From Corynespora cassiicola (lineage: Eukaryota > Ascomycota > Dothideomycetes > Pleosporales > Corynesporascaceae): a DNA stretch of 64,000 nt. The stretch lies in contig JAEUWY010000005.1 in assembly GCA_022059125.1 (NCBI GenBank), positions 1,240,001 to 1,304,000 on the forward strand, written 5' to 3'. The notes beneath the pieces were generated by a model. It did not search any database. It saw nothing but the letters and a program-made list of their open reading frames with translations, and was not told where the DNA came from. This document shows, piece by piece, positions 33,252 through 45,065 of the stretch (position 1 is its first letter; each line of letters starts with the position of its first letter). The translations under genes and the position numbers were made by a program.

Positions 33252-35171
33252 TCAATAGTCCTTGCTCTTGCGCCTCCAATGCAGGAGCCAGTTCTTGGAA
33301 AAGTCGTACATGATCCGACTAAAGGGCCTGGTGATGATTTTGCCCTCAAGAGTGCCGCTAAAGAAACTGAAAAGGAACAATCCTATAAGTGTGATGGCGA
33401 GAATGATTCCAAACGCAATCCAGTATTCAGTGGTAGAGAAGTCGGTGTTTCGAAATTCGATGGACATGTACCCTGTCATCAAGGTGACGGGCATGAAGAC
33501 AATGGTGATTTTGGCGAGGAGCAGTGTCACCCAGGTAAGCCTTTCGACGCTGAAAGATTCCTTGATGGCAATCAAGTTGAAGTTCTAAACTTGGGTTAGA
33601 TCGCTTTCGAGGGAAGAGGGGTATGTGTAGGCTTACCATCATCACCAGCGACTCTTTCTGGTCGATGCACTCTTGAATCTCGCTCAAGGCATATAGGAGA
33701 ATGCGGTCTTTCAATCTCTCGAATCTGACCCTGGCGGCAGAACTGAGCGAAACACCAAGCAAGGAATCAGCCTCAGGGATTTGACCCAGCGGCGAATTGA
33801 TGGGAATGGAGGATGCTAATGATTCGGCCCCCGACATGATGCGTGAATTCTTTAATGAGGCGAGTGTGGCCTCTTGCTTCTTCAGTACACGCTCAATTAT
33901 CAGCTCATAACTTTGGTATACCCGCTTGAGTACTGATAACTGACAGCCGATGTGATGAAGTTGATCAACGTGAGTGAGATTTGCCTTGACAAGCATTTCT
34001 CTGCGCTGAATGAAATTAGATTGGAGAGTCTAAAATGTCACAGGATGCACTTACCAAGCGATCTAGTTCGGCAGCATATCCATGCTCACGTCTGGTAATC
34101 AGACTATAGGTCGTGAACCAGTCTTCGAAAATGTAATAGAACAGCAGACCCGGCGCATCCGTCGGTCGATGTGCCGTTTCCTCCTCACTGTTTCCGATGC
34201 GATGGCGAACAGGAAGCATGACCAGAGAACTCTCCCGCAGAGGTGTCGGGGCCTTGGTCAACTGCCGGAAGACACTGACCAAGTTCCTCCGGGTTGTATA
34301 CAGGGTTTTCAATTCATGAGCGCTCAAGTTGCCGTTGCTGTATGGAAATGGATCCTCTGATATAGAGATCACCGTCTTATCCTCACACAGTAACAACCAG
34401 TTCCATACACGCCTTCCGTGTGGAATGTCTTGACTTTTATCGATATCGTCGTTGTGCTCATGGACAGTCTTTGTGCGCACATTATGGAGTGAGTTGTACC
34501 CCAGAGCCACGACTGACTTGAATTAGAAAGTGGGTACCTGATGCATACGAACTCGACTTACATCGCCTACCCCAATCTACTGTAGACCAATGCCATACGT
34601 CATCGACTATCTGATAGTGGCTCAGGTCTCGCACCATCTCCAACTGGGTGGAGTGCATGAGATCAGTCATGCCAATGCTACTCTCCGAATCCGTTGATGA
34701 ACTTTTGGATTTTTGACTCTTCCCAGACTTGTGAGACTTCCTGGAACGGAGAGTCGCTGAGCTTTTCTTGGTGCTCAAGGACTTGGGTCTCGGAGCTACT
34801 GGATCAGAGCACATGAGACCCAGAAGCCGCGGTGAGAAATCGTAATGCTTTGCCAGGGCGTGGAGCGTGTCTTTCTGAACATAAGGTATCCAGATATTGA
34901 TCCATCTCGTGTGCAAGTTTGGAGGCCTCGGGGTGGATAGCAGATGCGAATAAGAGCTAGCCCCTAGATCGAAAGCACACCACGCATCGTCATCGCCAAA
35001 GTCAACGCAGAAGTTGGTGCTCCGAGGATTCCGGTTCTGCCTGTCGAAAAGGTCAAAGTTTCGCTCATTGTCGAAGTCTCGAAAGGCCGCTGTTATGTCC
35101 TCATCGTCCATGTCCTGGTAGTAAGCAGGGAGATCCTCCGCAAAGGAAGCGGGACGGAAAGGAGTTTCCAT
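33252..35171 (-). CDS. CorA-like divalent-cation channel family protein, degenerate signature
   Basis: Four exons, complement(33252..33584, 33637..34005, 34055..34512, 34562..35171), encode 589 aa. A long soluble N-terminal part has a Ser/Lys-rich insert (about 135-160). It is followed by a helical stalk (ILLYALSEIQECIDQKESLV) and two C-terminal membrane helices (about 496-518 and 532-555). This is the CorA/ZntB plan of a pentameric Mg2+ or Zn2+ channel. The diagnostic GMN loop at the end of TM1 is replaced by GYMS (516-519). Fungal CorA-like relatives with altered loops exist, so transport of Mg2+ should not be assumed. Splice junctions restore GRRFVALGYNSLHNV and NFNLIAIKESFSVERLTW. It is divergent from the MAPEG gene. 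Confidence 0.88.
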
Positions 35172-35836
35172 CGCGACAAAAGTAGTATGATGTCGAGGTG
35201 CATTATTGCTACAGAAAACGCGATTTGCAGATGTTTTTGTTTGTGCTTGATTTCGTCGTCATAAAGCCCCTGTGATGCGAACTCGTGCTCCATGAAGGCC
35301 AGCTGCGCTCAGTTCTCAGATGGCTGGTCACGCGAGACGAGGCCCAGGCAGAAGGTTTCACTCTGGCATCTCGGCAATCTGGTCTGCCGACACGACAATA
35401 GCACGGTACCGGTAGCAGCTGCATCCCGGATCGGCCGATTTATCTGCGGCTTCGGAAGATCTGCTGTGCTTTCCATGTCGGCCCCGGGGGGATGTGGGAA
35501 CTAGGGGGTAGACGTATATGGACTAGCGCAGCACCACATCACGTGCCATGTTCTCGTATACAAGTACCTTGGAAAGCGGGAGATAGTCAGACCTCCACGC
35601 CTGCATGGGCCATACGAGGTTAACAATGCGCGCCACTTTGATGTATTCCAAAATAGTAACGGCCTACTCAAGCGGAGTGCAATGCAGTAGGGATTTCATA
35701 GCCGCACAACGAAATCATGACATCATGTGCTAGACAAGCGAGATATCAACCTCGGGAGTCGTTCCCTCGTGTCTGATGCTACGAGCGTGCAGTCCGTTTT
35801 CGACTTTGCCAACATTCTAAACATTATTCCTCAACC
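35172..35836. other. Divergent promoter region, CorA-like and MAPEG genes
   Basis: The 665 bp between two divergent ATGs show no gene or repeat; both promoters must lie here. Confidence 0.55.
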
Positions 35837-36392
35837 ATGCCTTCCTTCCTCGACACCCAGAACCCTTCTATCCTGGCCATCCCGGCCTACTACATACTTT
35901 CTGTCCTACCCCATTCTTATGCGCTTGCTGTGGCGAGTCAGGGGAAGTTGTCCAACTTCGACAACCGGTGCCCGCGCTCTAGCACCCTGAAATCAAAGCT
36001 CAAGGACCGCCTCGATCCAGAAACATTTGCCAAGTATGAGCGCGCTGAGGCTTGCCATGCCAATGGAATGGAGAATCTTCCCCTCTTCGCCGCGGCGGTC
36101 ATTCTGGGTAACATGGCTGGGATAAAGAAGGATGGAATTGGTGGATTGACTGGATTTGCTGCCAGCTTCTTGGCCATTCGACTGGGTAAGTCCGAGGGAG
36201 AGTGCTTCTTGTCACACAGATGTGAAGATGCTGATTACGATGTTTGAAGCGTACACGGCGGTTTACATAACACACACCACACAAGGACCTACTGCCATTA
36301 GAAGCAGCCTTTGGGCTGCGGGTGTGGGTCTGTGCTTTCGTATCATCTTCAAAGCTGCAAAAGCTCTTGGCGGCGGGAAGGTAGGCTACTGA
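35837..36392 (+). CDS. MAPEG-family membrane protein
   Basis: Two exons (35837..36185, 36250..36392) encode 163 aa. Four hydrophobic helices are visible, with the family pattern YERAEACHANGMENLPLF between TM1 and TM2 and AYTAVYITHTTQGPTAIRSS near TM4. MAPEG proteins are ER-type trimers that include microsomal glutathione transferases and eicosanoid enzymes; fungal members of this size are mostly uncharacterised. The splice joint gives IRLAYTAVYITH, which supports the model. Substrate unknown. Confidence 0.88.
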
Positions 36393-36894
36393 GGCGGGAT
36401 AGCTGCTGCCTGGAGGATCGCCCAAGAAGGGTTAGGAGGCATGCCAATTAGCTTTCATCTACAATTGAATATCAAGCAATGCTTTATTTGATGGGTTGAC
36501 CCAAGAAAAGGTTGTTGTTACTTTACATTTCCTCCGAGCGTCTCGCAAGGCCCCGAGAGCGAACAAGAAGGGCTCCCAGAACCGAGGTACGTCAATCGTT
36601 CAAGCGCCTCGTCTCCAAAAAGACAGGCAACCTCAGCTTTCGTGTCCTCCACATATCGAATCACAGCCGAAAAAGGGTTGTCACTGCTTTGGTGTGGCAT
36701 CGGAAGTGCTCCGCTGGGACCCACAACGCGCTAGGCAGCATTAGGCTGCGGCTGAGTATGCCTCCGACGGTTGCCTGGATCAGCTCATCGCAAAAGCGTC
36801 CAGTATAAGTTGGGCTTGAATTATCACAATTTCGCTACTCAAACATCCATCCCTTTCTACCTTCAAAATAAACCTTCTCAATCCAAATTCAACC
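36393..36894. other. Intergenic region upstream of the DUF4139 gene
   Basis: The 502 bp contain the MAPEG 3' UTR and the promoter and AT-rich leader of the next gene. No other gene was seen. Confidence 0.55.
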
Positions 36895-39318
36895 ATGGTT
36901 TTCGGTCGAATTCAGCATGCCGATGCCGGGATGCCGACAGATACATCCACGCAAACTTTCAACATCAATGATCTCCCTACCAAATCCGTAATCCTCTATC
37001 CTACTAGAGCACATGTCACTCGACAAATCGACAATGTAATTCTGCGAGCTGGGCCCAATCCGGTAGAAATCTACGGGTTGAGCCCAACCGTAGACGAACA
37101 TTCTATCCAAATCGAAGGACAAGGCACTGCGACGATTGCTGATATGACTGTCGAGCTCGTTCCGAACCACCAAATCTTCGAAGAAGTCTACCCCGATGAA
37201 TCCGAGTCATCTGACGATGAATCCGACGTGGAGTTCTACGATAGCGAGGACGAAGAAGATGCCGTCAAGGAAATCTCAAAGGAGATCAAGGCCCTCCAAC
37301 TGCGACTCACCGAAGCGATCGAGGATCAAAACTCTGCAACCGAACGCCTATCTACCTTGGATAGGTATGCAAAGACTGCCTCAGCCGAGCATCTCAATGC
37401 CGACGAACTCGTCAAGCTCAATGCCAAGTACAAGGAAGAACGACATTCAATCTTCAAGGTCCACTCCGAAGCCATCCAAGCAGTAGCAGATCTCAGGAAG
37501 CAAGTCAGTCGCAAGGAACACGAGAAGAAGCTCGCTGGAAAAGAAGCAAAGAAACGGAGAGCGAGGGAGGCGAAGCAAAAGGCAAAGGAAAAGCGCCAAC
37601 GGGCATTGCAAAAGGAGGAGAAGAGGAAACAGAGCAAGTATCTTCGTCAGGAGAGGGAGCGATATTGGCCCAAAAAAATCTACAAGGTCACGCTCATCCT
37701 CGAGCTTGTATCAATGGATACACCCAGCTCTTCGCGTCGTGGTTCCATGGACTCAGTCACGCTTGCTTCGCCTTCTCGCATAGAGGACGTAAGCCCTCAG
37801 AAGGGCTCAGATTTGGCTGCTATCCCAACCCACACGTCACTTTTGCTCTCTTACGTCACCAGAGAAGCGTGTTGGTCACCTCGCTACGATATCCGCATAT
37901 CGACTGTTCACAAGACTGCCTCGATCGTTTACCGGACCGAGTTTTTGAATCGCACATCCGAAACCTGGAAAGACACGAAGTTGTCCTTCTCCACCTCGCA
38001 AACTTCATATCAGGGCCTTGAGGATGCAGTTCCCTTTATGCATGCTTGGCGAATCAGACTTTCGCGCCATCACTCCGGTGACGGGGGTTTGCTGAGCCTC
38101 GAAGAGGCGAGCAACTCTCGGACCGGGCGCGCAGTCACTTCTACATTCAATCGGGCTGAGCATTTCGGGCTGGACGATCACTTCGTCCCCACATCACAGT
38201 CCAAGCGGCCTCTACCAATTCAGCAAGGATACAATTCGAGTTCTTTGTTCAGCAGCTCGAACAATAGGCAGGTTCGCGCTGGTGGTTTGTTCGGCAATCC
38301 AAGCAGCACGCACCCTCCGCCTGGGGGTGGTCTCTTCGGCAGTAACTCTGCCATGCCTGCAAGCCATGCACCAAGTGCTCCAAGGAGCGCCCTTTTTTCA
38401 GTGGCAGCAGAACCGGCGAACGTAGAGCTTAGCAAATCGGTCAGCAGTGCCAGGAGTAAAAGCGTTGTGGGCTCTGCGCTCTTCGGCAGGAAAGAGAAGC
38501 CCAACAGCGCGCCTTCCGAGAATGAAGAGGAGGAGTTCGTGGCCGAGGCCGAACCCCAAGAGCAAGTCGACTTCGAGGAAACGAGTTGGGAGGAAAATGG
38601 AGTCGTGACGGTCTATGAAGTCCCTGGGACACGCACCATGGCCCCCTCGTCCATGACCAGGCGCCATAAGATTGCTTCCATGAACGCGACCAACCTTCAA
38701 CTTTCGCACATTTGCGTGCCAAAACTGAGGTCTGCCGCCTTCCTGCGCGCCAAGGTCCGCAATCCATCCTCCACCATCACCCTGTTGAAAGGTTCGGCCG
38801 GCGTCACGCTTGACGGCAGTTTCCTGGGAAACATCAACATTCCGCGTGTCTCCCCGGGCCAGCTCTTCGACCTTCCATTGGGAGTTGACCCTGCCATCCA
38901 TGTCAACTATCCGAAGCCCAGTGTACTTCGCTCCACCCAGGGTATGATATTCGGCAAGGAGAGCGCCCAAATGTTTTCTCGCTCCATCTGGCTCAACAAC
39001 ACGAAACTTCGACCAGTTGATTTAGTTGTTTTGGACCAGGCGCCCATCTCGGAAGACGAGAGACTTAGGATCGCCATCTCGACCCCAAGAGGGCTGGCAC
39101 GTGAGGGAGATGCGGTCAAGGCCGGTGTTTCGGCTAAGGAGGGAAGCAGTGGTTCGGTGGGCACCATCAAAGGAGACGCCTGGGGCAGCGCGACTGCAAA
39201 GCTGAAGAAGAGCGGAGAAATTTCTTGGGACGTGAAATTAGAGGGCGGGAAAGGTTGTCTGCTGAAGTTGGAGTACGAGGCAAGGCTGCCTTCTGGAGAG
39301 AGCATTGTCCCAGCGTGA
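36895..39318 (+). CDS. DUF4140/DUF4139 protein, mucoidy-inhibitor-A-like
   Basis: An intronless gene of 807 aa. The N-terminus (about 28-100: SVILYPTRAHVTRQI, GPNPVEIYGLSP) fits DUF4140. An acidic stretch and a long Lys/Arg/Glu coiled coil follow (about 120-265). The C-terminal half fits DUF4139: LLLSYVTREACWSPRYDIRI, then ITLLKGSAGVTLDGSFLG. Between them is a low-complexity insert with GGLFGN, GGLFGS and SALFG repeats (about 460-545), reminiscent of nucleoporin FG motifs. The family is widespread in fungi, C. elegans (F37C4.5) and bacteria, with no firm biochemical role. No signal peptide or membrane segment is seen, so it is probably cytosolic. Confidence 0.88.
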   Translation: MVFGRIQHADAGMPTDTSTQTFNINDLPTKSVILYPTRAHVTRQIDNVILRAGPNPVEIYGLSPTVDEHSIQIEGQGTATIADMTVELVPNHQIFEEVYPDESESSDDESDVEFYDSEDEEDAVKEISKEIKALQLRLTEAIEDQNSATERLSTLDRYAKTASAEHLNADELVKLNAKYKEERHSIFKVHSEAIQAVADLRKQVSRKEHEKKLAGKEAKKRRAREAKQKAKEKRQRALQKEEKRKQSKYLRQERERYWPKKIYKVTLILELVSMDTPSSSRRGSMDSVTLASPSRIEDVSPQKGSDLAAIPTHTSLLLSYVTREACWSPRYDIRISTVHKTASIVYRTEFLNRTSETWKDTKLSFSTSQTSYQGLEDAVPFMHAWRIRLSRHHSGDGGLLSLEEASNSRTGRAVTSTFNRAEHFGLDDHFVPTSQSKRPLPIQQGYNSSSLFSSSNNRQVRAGGLFGNPSSTHPPPGGGLFGSNSAMPASHAPSAPRSALFSVAAEPANVELSKSVSSARSKSVVGSALFGRKEKPNSAPSENEEEEFVAEAEPQEQVDFEETSWEENGVVTVYEVPGTRTMAPSSMTRRHKIASMNATNLQLSHICVPKLRSAAFLRAKVRNPSSTITLLKGSAGVTLDGSFLGNINIPRVSPGQLFDLPLGVDPAIHVNYPKPSVLRSTQGMIFGKESAQMFSRSIWLNNTKLRPVDLVVLDQAPISEDERLRIAISTPRGLAREGDAVKAGVSAKEGSSGSVGTIKGDAWGSATAKLKKSGEISWDVKLEGGKGCLLKLEYEARLPSGESIVPA

Positions 39319-41373
39319 TAGTTCCCTCGGTTTATCCATATCCCTCATCCAATAAAACTGTAGCTACCATGTAGAATCTCAGAATCTGATTTTGGTGGAA
39401 AAATACATCGTCGTTGGATCATCTAACATTCTTCCGTATCCTCATTGTCTTCTTAATTATCGATTTGATACCCGCTTTGGTGCTTGCTAGGTCTCTGTTT
39501 CGAACACCCTATGTATGTAGACCATCAAAGGACAGAAATGATATTTCTTGGTTGTTGAGGAATTTAAAAGACCAGACTGGCCTTGTTTTGATGTGAAGAA
39601 CGTGCGGTCCGGTTGAAGAACTGCGCATGCATGCTCGCTTGGAGTTCACAACCTAGATGCCTTTGAACGGCCGACCGAGAAGATCAGTTACATTCCGGAA
39701 GCAATCGCGATAGACAATTGTAGGGGACAGATACCTCACTGAATCCAATCGCTACTGATCCCGTAAGAAGCTCAGCGTTGTGGCTATCGTTAGTGCTTTG
39801 CTGGGTCGCGATCTGAGGCATTTTCGAGCCGCTAGTTAGATCGATGCTGGCCGCCTTTTTTTTTTTTTTTTTTTGCAAAGGGGTTACTCTAGCTACTCGT
39901 GCTGGTGAAACAACAAAAGCTAAGACTTAGATCGGTTTACTTCATAGGACGGTAGCAAAGACGACGTTCTCAAGCTCGCTTTTACTCCAACATCTTATGA
40001 TGTGATTGGCTACCAGCGAAAAGTTGACAATACCTTTGGAATGAATAAGCATCATCCTAGTCTCTTGGCTATTCGGTCTGTAAATGACATGTATGCTGTT
40101 ACTCGCCGTATATAGGCCTCTTTCTATCCATGTCCATACAGCACAGCAGACGAGATGATCGCCAAGCACATCACCTAAATCAAAGCATACGTCAGTGACA
40201 GGCTTCCAAGTAAGTTATCATGGTTTATTGTGCTACTGGCCAGGAAAAAGGGTTTTTGGAGACGATGGATCGTGTGGCGATGGCTCCAAGGGATGGAAAG
40301 CCATCCATTAAATACGGTGTACTTTTTTCAAACTTTTTTGTATCAAGATATAAGGATCAGAGAGTCCTTTAAAACACAACTAGTGACTACATAACGGACC
40401 TGTGGCTCGTTCAATTGACACAAGAATACGAGGAAACACGAGAAAATGAGCGACACTTTGTTGCGCAAGTAAGAACGGATACAGCGCATGGATTCACGAT
40501 GCAGGCCAGGCTGTCAGAAAACCTTCTAATTGTTGGTTCGCTCGCCTGGGCTTACCATGTCAAGAATCAACTACTTCAGCAAGGTCCTTGAAATTCTCCA
40601 ACCACAACCGTTCGATGTTCCCAGCAAATCGGAAAGTTTAGCTTCGGAGTCTTTAGTGCATTCTAGCGCCTTGCTACCCAAAGGCCAAGCCAACGTCTTT
40701 CCTGTCCCATGTGCTACCCATGTACGCCGTTGCGTATGACCCTCTGTCCTGAACCTTATTTATTTTCTCAACGAACACCTTTGGTGAGTCCCTGCATCGT
40801 GACGAGTTGAACACTGACGCCACAGCGGGATACCTTCTTGTGTTGTATGCTTTGGCGTATCATGGTAGGTCCGAATCGTGCTTCTGCCGGATCATCATCT
40901 GCACCTCGGACGGCAGGGCTATCCGAGCTCAATGGTCGTCTCGGGCCAAACCGCTCATAGCTAGCCTCGCGTCCCCATGGGGTGCCATGGCGTGGCCCCT
41001 CTCCCTCCCGAGTATCGATCGAGTTCCCCTCGGCCCTACTGCCAACTGCCAACAACCTGCGAGACCTGTAACGCTAGCTCAGCCATGGCGATCTCATACG
41101 CTTCCCATCTGCGAAGCGGGTAGAAACTGTCTCTCAAGAGCCGGGGACTCCTGGAGGTCAACCACGTATCTGCCGCCAATGAAAACAAAGGAGGGTCGGA
41201 TGCGCGGGATCTGAGAGCTTGTGCACCTATCCTTATTTGAGTCACGCCTCTTCCACCCTGCTCTTGTCTTCCAACTCCTCACGATGATCGCCCACTTATG
41301 AAAACCCTGACCGTTCCGCCCTTTATCCACACGCCAGTTTCCTGCTCCAAATCTGTGTCTGGCGTAATCAGCA
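39319..41373. other. Intergenic region, no gene seen
   Basis: About 2 kb between two plus-strand genes. It holds a T19 homopolymer at 39856-39874 and only short chance frames (for example 40530-40739). It presumably contains the 3' UTR of the DUF4139 gene and the promoter of the PTH11-like gene. Confidence 0.55.
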
Positions 41374-42820
41374 ATGACAACCCCAACTCCTGAGGAGAAG
41401 GCCATGTGGCCGCCGCCGAACTTTAAGGACCCCGAAAGTCGTGGTGGGATCGTACTTGGACTCACGGCACCCACACTCGCTTTAGTTGTCATCTTTACAG
41501 GTGTACGCTTTTACGGAAAAGGAATACTTAAGAAGGCACCTCAGTTAGATGACTGGATGATGCTGATAGCCACTGTACGGAGACTACTCCGCCATCTGCT
41601 CTGCCGCCCTCATGGCTGACATGACTACAGGTCACCTCTATTCCCGTGTCAATCATGGCGATGAAGTCGCTCGACTTTGGATTAGGATTACATATTTGGG
41701 ATCAGAAGCCCGAATGGTCAAAACCGTACAACAAAATGGGATTCGCAGCTGATATTCTCTTTCCCATATCTTGCTCGGTTACCAAAATCTCACTGCTGTT
41801 TACCTATCTCCGCCTTTTCCCATCGCGATCCGATAGAATCTTCTGCTATACATTGAGTGTTTTCGTTACGCTATACACCTTGGTATGTATTCTTTTGATG
41901 TTGTTTCAGTAAGTATTGATGGCTCGATAGCATCACTAATCGAGCTGACATTGCTGAGGTGCAAACCGATCCGCGGATACTGGGACTCAAGCGTTGAATT
42001 CACTTGCATTGATATGCGAAGTACTCTCATCACTATCGCTGCTTTGAACAGTCTCAGCGATTTTCTTGTCTTCTTGTATTGCACACGATCCTACAACAAT
42101 TGAAGTTTGCTGACACTGCTAGATGGCCAGCAAAACCTTTATGGAGTCTCCGTCTCCCCTTGATGCAACGCTTGGGACTAGTCACGCTATTTTCTGTTGG
42201 GTCTCTCGTCTGTGTGGCAGGAATATGCAGAATGTACTACTTGGAAGTCTATTTCGAGAACTACGACTTACTCTGTAAGCCCTGTTTCTCTATCTGGGAC
42301 CCGATGGATCTTGTATGGTGAGCTAATGATTGCAGGGAATGCATGTGTTGTATGGGCCATCATGGCTGTCGAAATGAATCTGGGCATAATATGTGGCTGC
42401 CTCTCCGGCGTCAAACCAGTACTCGCCGTAATGTTTCCTAAATTCTTCTCCAGTTCCTACCGATCCAACTCGAGACCTACGCTCAAACGATTTGGCAAAA
42501 ACACATGCCCGGAATCTTTCCAGTTCGAACCACTCTCCGGATTCACCATTTCCAGCAAGGCAAAGGAAATCAAGCTCGAGCACGAAATCTCCATCGAGTC
42601 CATCAACCCGGATGTGAGGGAGCAACGGAACTTTGCCTGGGCAAGTTCAAGCGGCGACGACGCGGACCCGGAACTGCCGCACAATGCGATCGCGGTCAAC
42701 TCGCAGGTCGTAGTCGAACGAGAAGAGGGATCAATCTCCATGGGAAAGGCCAGCCAGGGAGATGCTGGCAGCGAAGAATGGATCATGGACGAAATACCTA
42801 AACCGGTTAGGCAGCGATGA
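41374..42820 (+). CDS. PTH11-like seven-helix membrane protein (fungal rhodopsin-like domain)
   Basis: Five exons (41374..41574, 41631..41908, 41959..42075, 42123..42274, 42336..42820) encode 410 aa. Seven hydrophobic segments are visible. Family marks include the N-terminal PESRGGIVLGLTAPTLALVV, the first loop KAPQLDDWMMLIA, the TM3 region DILFPISCSVTKISLLFTYL, a QCKPIRGYWD loop and the TM7 block EMNLGIICGCLSGVKPVL. The C-terminal tail (about 305-410) is hydrophilic and Ser/Glu-rich. There is no extracellular CFEM domain. PTH11-class proteins act as surface-cue or nutrient receptors in some fungi, but most are uncharacterised. All four joins restore conserved residues. Confidence 0.9.
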
Positions 42821-43840
42821 AGACTCAAAGGATACCCAGCACTTCGATTTTTTATTAACCTATGACAATCCCTCCTTTTGAAATTGTGCGACATTATGTT
42901 GGGTGTCTCTCACGCGCTCATGTCCACATTTTGATGCGCGGTAGGATAGTGAGACAATGGTGACTGGGCACACTCCCATATATAGCCCCGAGCCACCGCG
43001 CCACCTACTGTCTTGCAAGTATACCCAGGACAACAGCATCGATTGACTCGCCTAACATACCGCCATTGTCGGTCCCAAATTTGCATCAAACGGTTCTTCC
43101 GTAGTCACGTTTGAGATGCGATTCTCTGTGCCAGCCTTGCTAGTCGCACATCACGTTTCGCATCAGTTTCTGGGGGTTTCCGGCTTCCTGAAGCAGCTCC
43201 GCGTTAGGATCGTCTGTCATGTTAAGCGCTGTGACAGATTGCGAAGCTTTCGGGTTGCCCCGAAGACGGTAGTGGAGATTGTGCCAAAGATGGGGATCAC
43301 GGTAGCAGAAGCTCGGTACCACAAGAGAATAGACTATAGATGTGGCTGTATTACTCTTGGATATTGCAGGCTTAAGATGATATTATACATGTCACACTGA
43401 GCTGGAATAGCGTCTTGACAGCCAGAGAGTAGTCGACGGGGAGGACTAATCTTGGACGCACCACAAGAGATCTCTCAAAGGCCGCATCTCACATGACGCC
43501 AGCGATAAAACGGATCTCAAGATTCTAATATACCAATCAAGACTGTCATGCCGCAGATCCGTCCTTGCGATCCCATCTCTTCCGAAAATGATCCACAGCT
43601 GGCCAGGTCTGGCTAGCGGTGGCCCCATCTGGCTAAGCGCCGCTGAGCCCCATGCACCAACAATGACGTAGGCGTTCGTCAATCTCAAAGACCAAACTGC
43701 CAGGCACAGGCAAAGCTCATCCATCCCACTCCGACGGCCCCTCGACCTACATTACTCCTATCTACCACTTCAAAAGCCTTTTGCAGCCTCTATAAACCTC
43801 AAATCGAACCACGAAGCTTCCAATTGCACCAGCCGAAGCC
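42821..43840. other. Intergenic region, no gene seen
   Basis: About 1 kb with small frames on both strands (for example 43116-43400 plus and 43140-43322 minus), neither recognisable. It holds the promoter of the small membrane protein gene. Confidence 0.5.
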
Positions 43841-44673
43841 ATGGATGTACGCCATCGCGATTGCTATACTCTGCTTTGATGAAGAAAGCTGACAGACAAA
43901 GGTCTACTACTTTTACAGCTATGGAACAGCAGCATGGATGGGTGCGTTGGCTCTATTCATGCACAGCCAGACAAAACAAAGCTAACAGCTCACGCAGCGC
44001 TCCAAGCCCTACCTATGATCTCGTCCCCAACGATGATCATCACGCTGCTTTCCCCCAAGCCTGAGGAGCCTTCCAGTAGGTAAACCCAAATCTGCGTAAC
44101 TGGAGAAAAAAAAGAAGAATGTAGGCTCTAACCTTATGAATCACAGCCCTCGAAACCTACTTCTCTCGCTCTTTGGGCTTTGCCCTCCTTACGATCGGCG
44201 TTCTGAATGTGCTGCTTACCGGCTCCGTGCCGCTGACGAGTAGATTAGCAGAACGTAAGTCTCCACAGACAACTCTCATCAACCGCCCACCTTCTCCCCC
44301 TCGATATATTCTCCCGTCTCCCTTTCCAAACACCACCCGGTCGGCGCCTTTGGTACTAACTTGATCCCCCACAGCGGCGACAACCTCAGAATCCGATCCC
44401 AAAGCGCCTTACGCGCTCCCCACGCTCACCATCACGGCGCTCTTCCACGCCATCACGGGATTCTACTCGTACGCCATGTGGACCGAGACGGGCATCTTTT
44501 CCTTCAGCTTTGGGGTGGTGGGCAGTGGCTTCTTCGGAGCCGTGGCGCTGTGGTGCATCCTGTTTGCTAGCAGCGACGGCAGGATTAGCAGGAAGACGGG
44601 CGCCGATAAGCGCCAGTCCGGGTTCCCGTTCAAGAACGTCGAGGCTGACAAGAGGAAGGGGAAGAAGAACTAG
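43841..44673 (+). CDS. Small four-helix membrane protein, unknown function
   Basis: Five exons (43841..43846, 43902..43941, 43998..44075, 44147..44254, 44375..44673) encode 176 aa. The first coding exon is only ATGGAT. Hydrophobic segments are seen at about 3-25, 55-75, 95-118 and 125-150. The segment between helices 1 and 2 carries SPKPEEPST, and helix 2 carries FGFALLTIGVLNVLLTG. The tail is Lys-rich (KRKGKKN), possibly an ER-type retrieval or cytosolic anchor. I do not recognise a named family, though the exon pattern and clean joins argue for a real gene. Alternatives for the first two exons are possible. Confidence 0.68.
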
Positions 44674-45065
44674 ATCGCTGGCATAATAGCCTGTCTGGTT
44701 CTGGTAGATGCGACACTGTTCATCACTATAGCCTTGGTGACAGTGGCACGCGGACGACGAATGTCATAGGCGACATGCATATTTGGATTGTTTGACAAGC
44801 AAAGCCTGGAGCCAGCAATGGGAATTGGGACTGCATCTGTATATTATGCGTACTTTTATTTGCACTGGTATCTGTTGAATTTAGGAAAGACCTGCCACAA
44901 GGCTCAAGAACCGTGAGCCAAATGAGCATCATGTGAAGAAAATTGCCCATCCTTGGGCGTAATCGTGTCAATTCCGTAGCCCTCTGCCCCATAAGGTCAT
45001 GCTAAGATGTGTGTTCGACTCCAACGATTGAGTTCAGATGGCAGTGGCAGTAGTATGTAGCGGCC
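44674..45065. other. Convergent 3' region
   Basis: The 392 bp between two convergent genes hold 3' UTR sequence only; no gene was seen. Confidence 0.55.

Noticed and set aside
22987..35171. Secondary-metabolite cluster around the AflR-type gene
   Set aside because: No biosynthetic enzyme is encoded nearby; the next genes are a CorA-like protein, a MAPEG protein and MSH5.
39856..39874. T19 homopolymer as a Pol III terminator or poly(A) tail of a retroposon
   Set aside because: No tRNA, 5S or retroposed coding sequence adjoins it; it is treated as a simple homopolymer whose exact length is uncertain.
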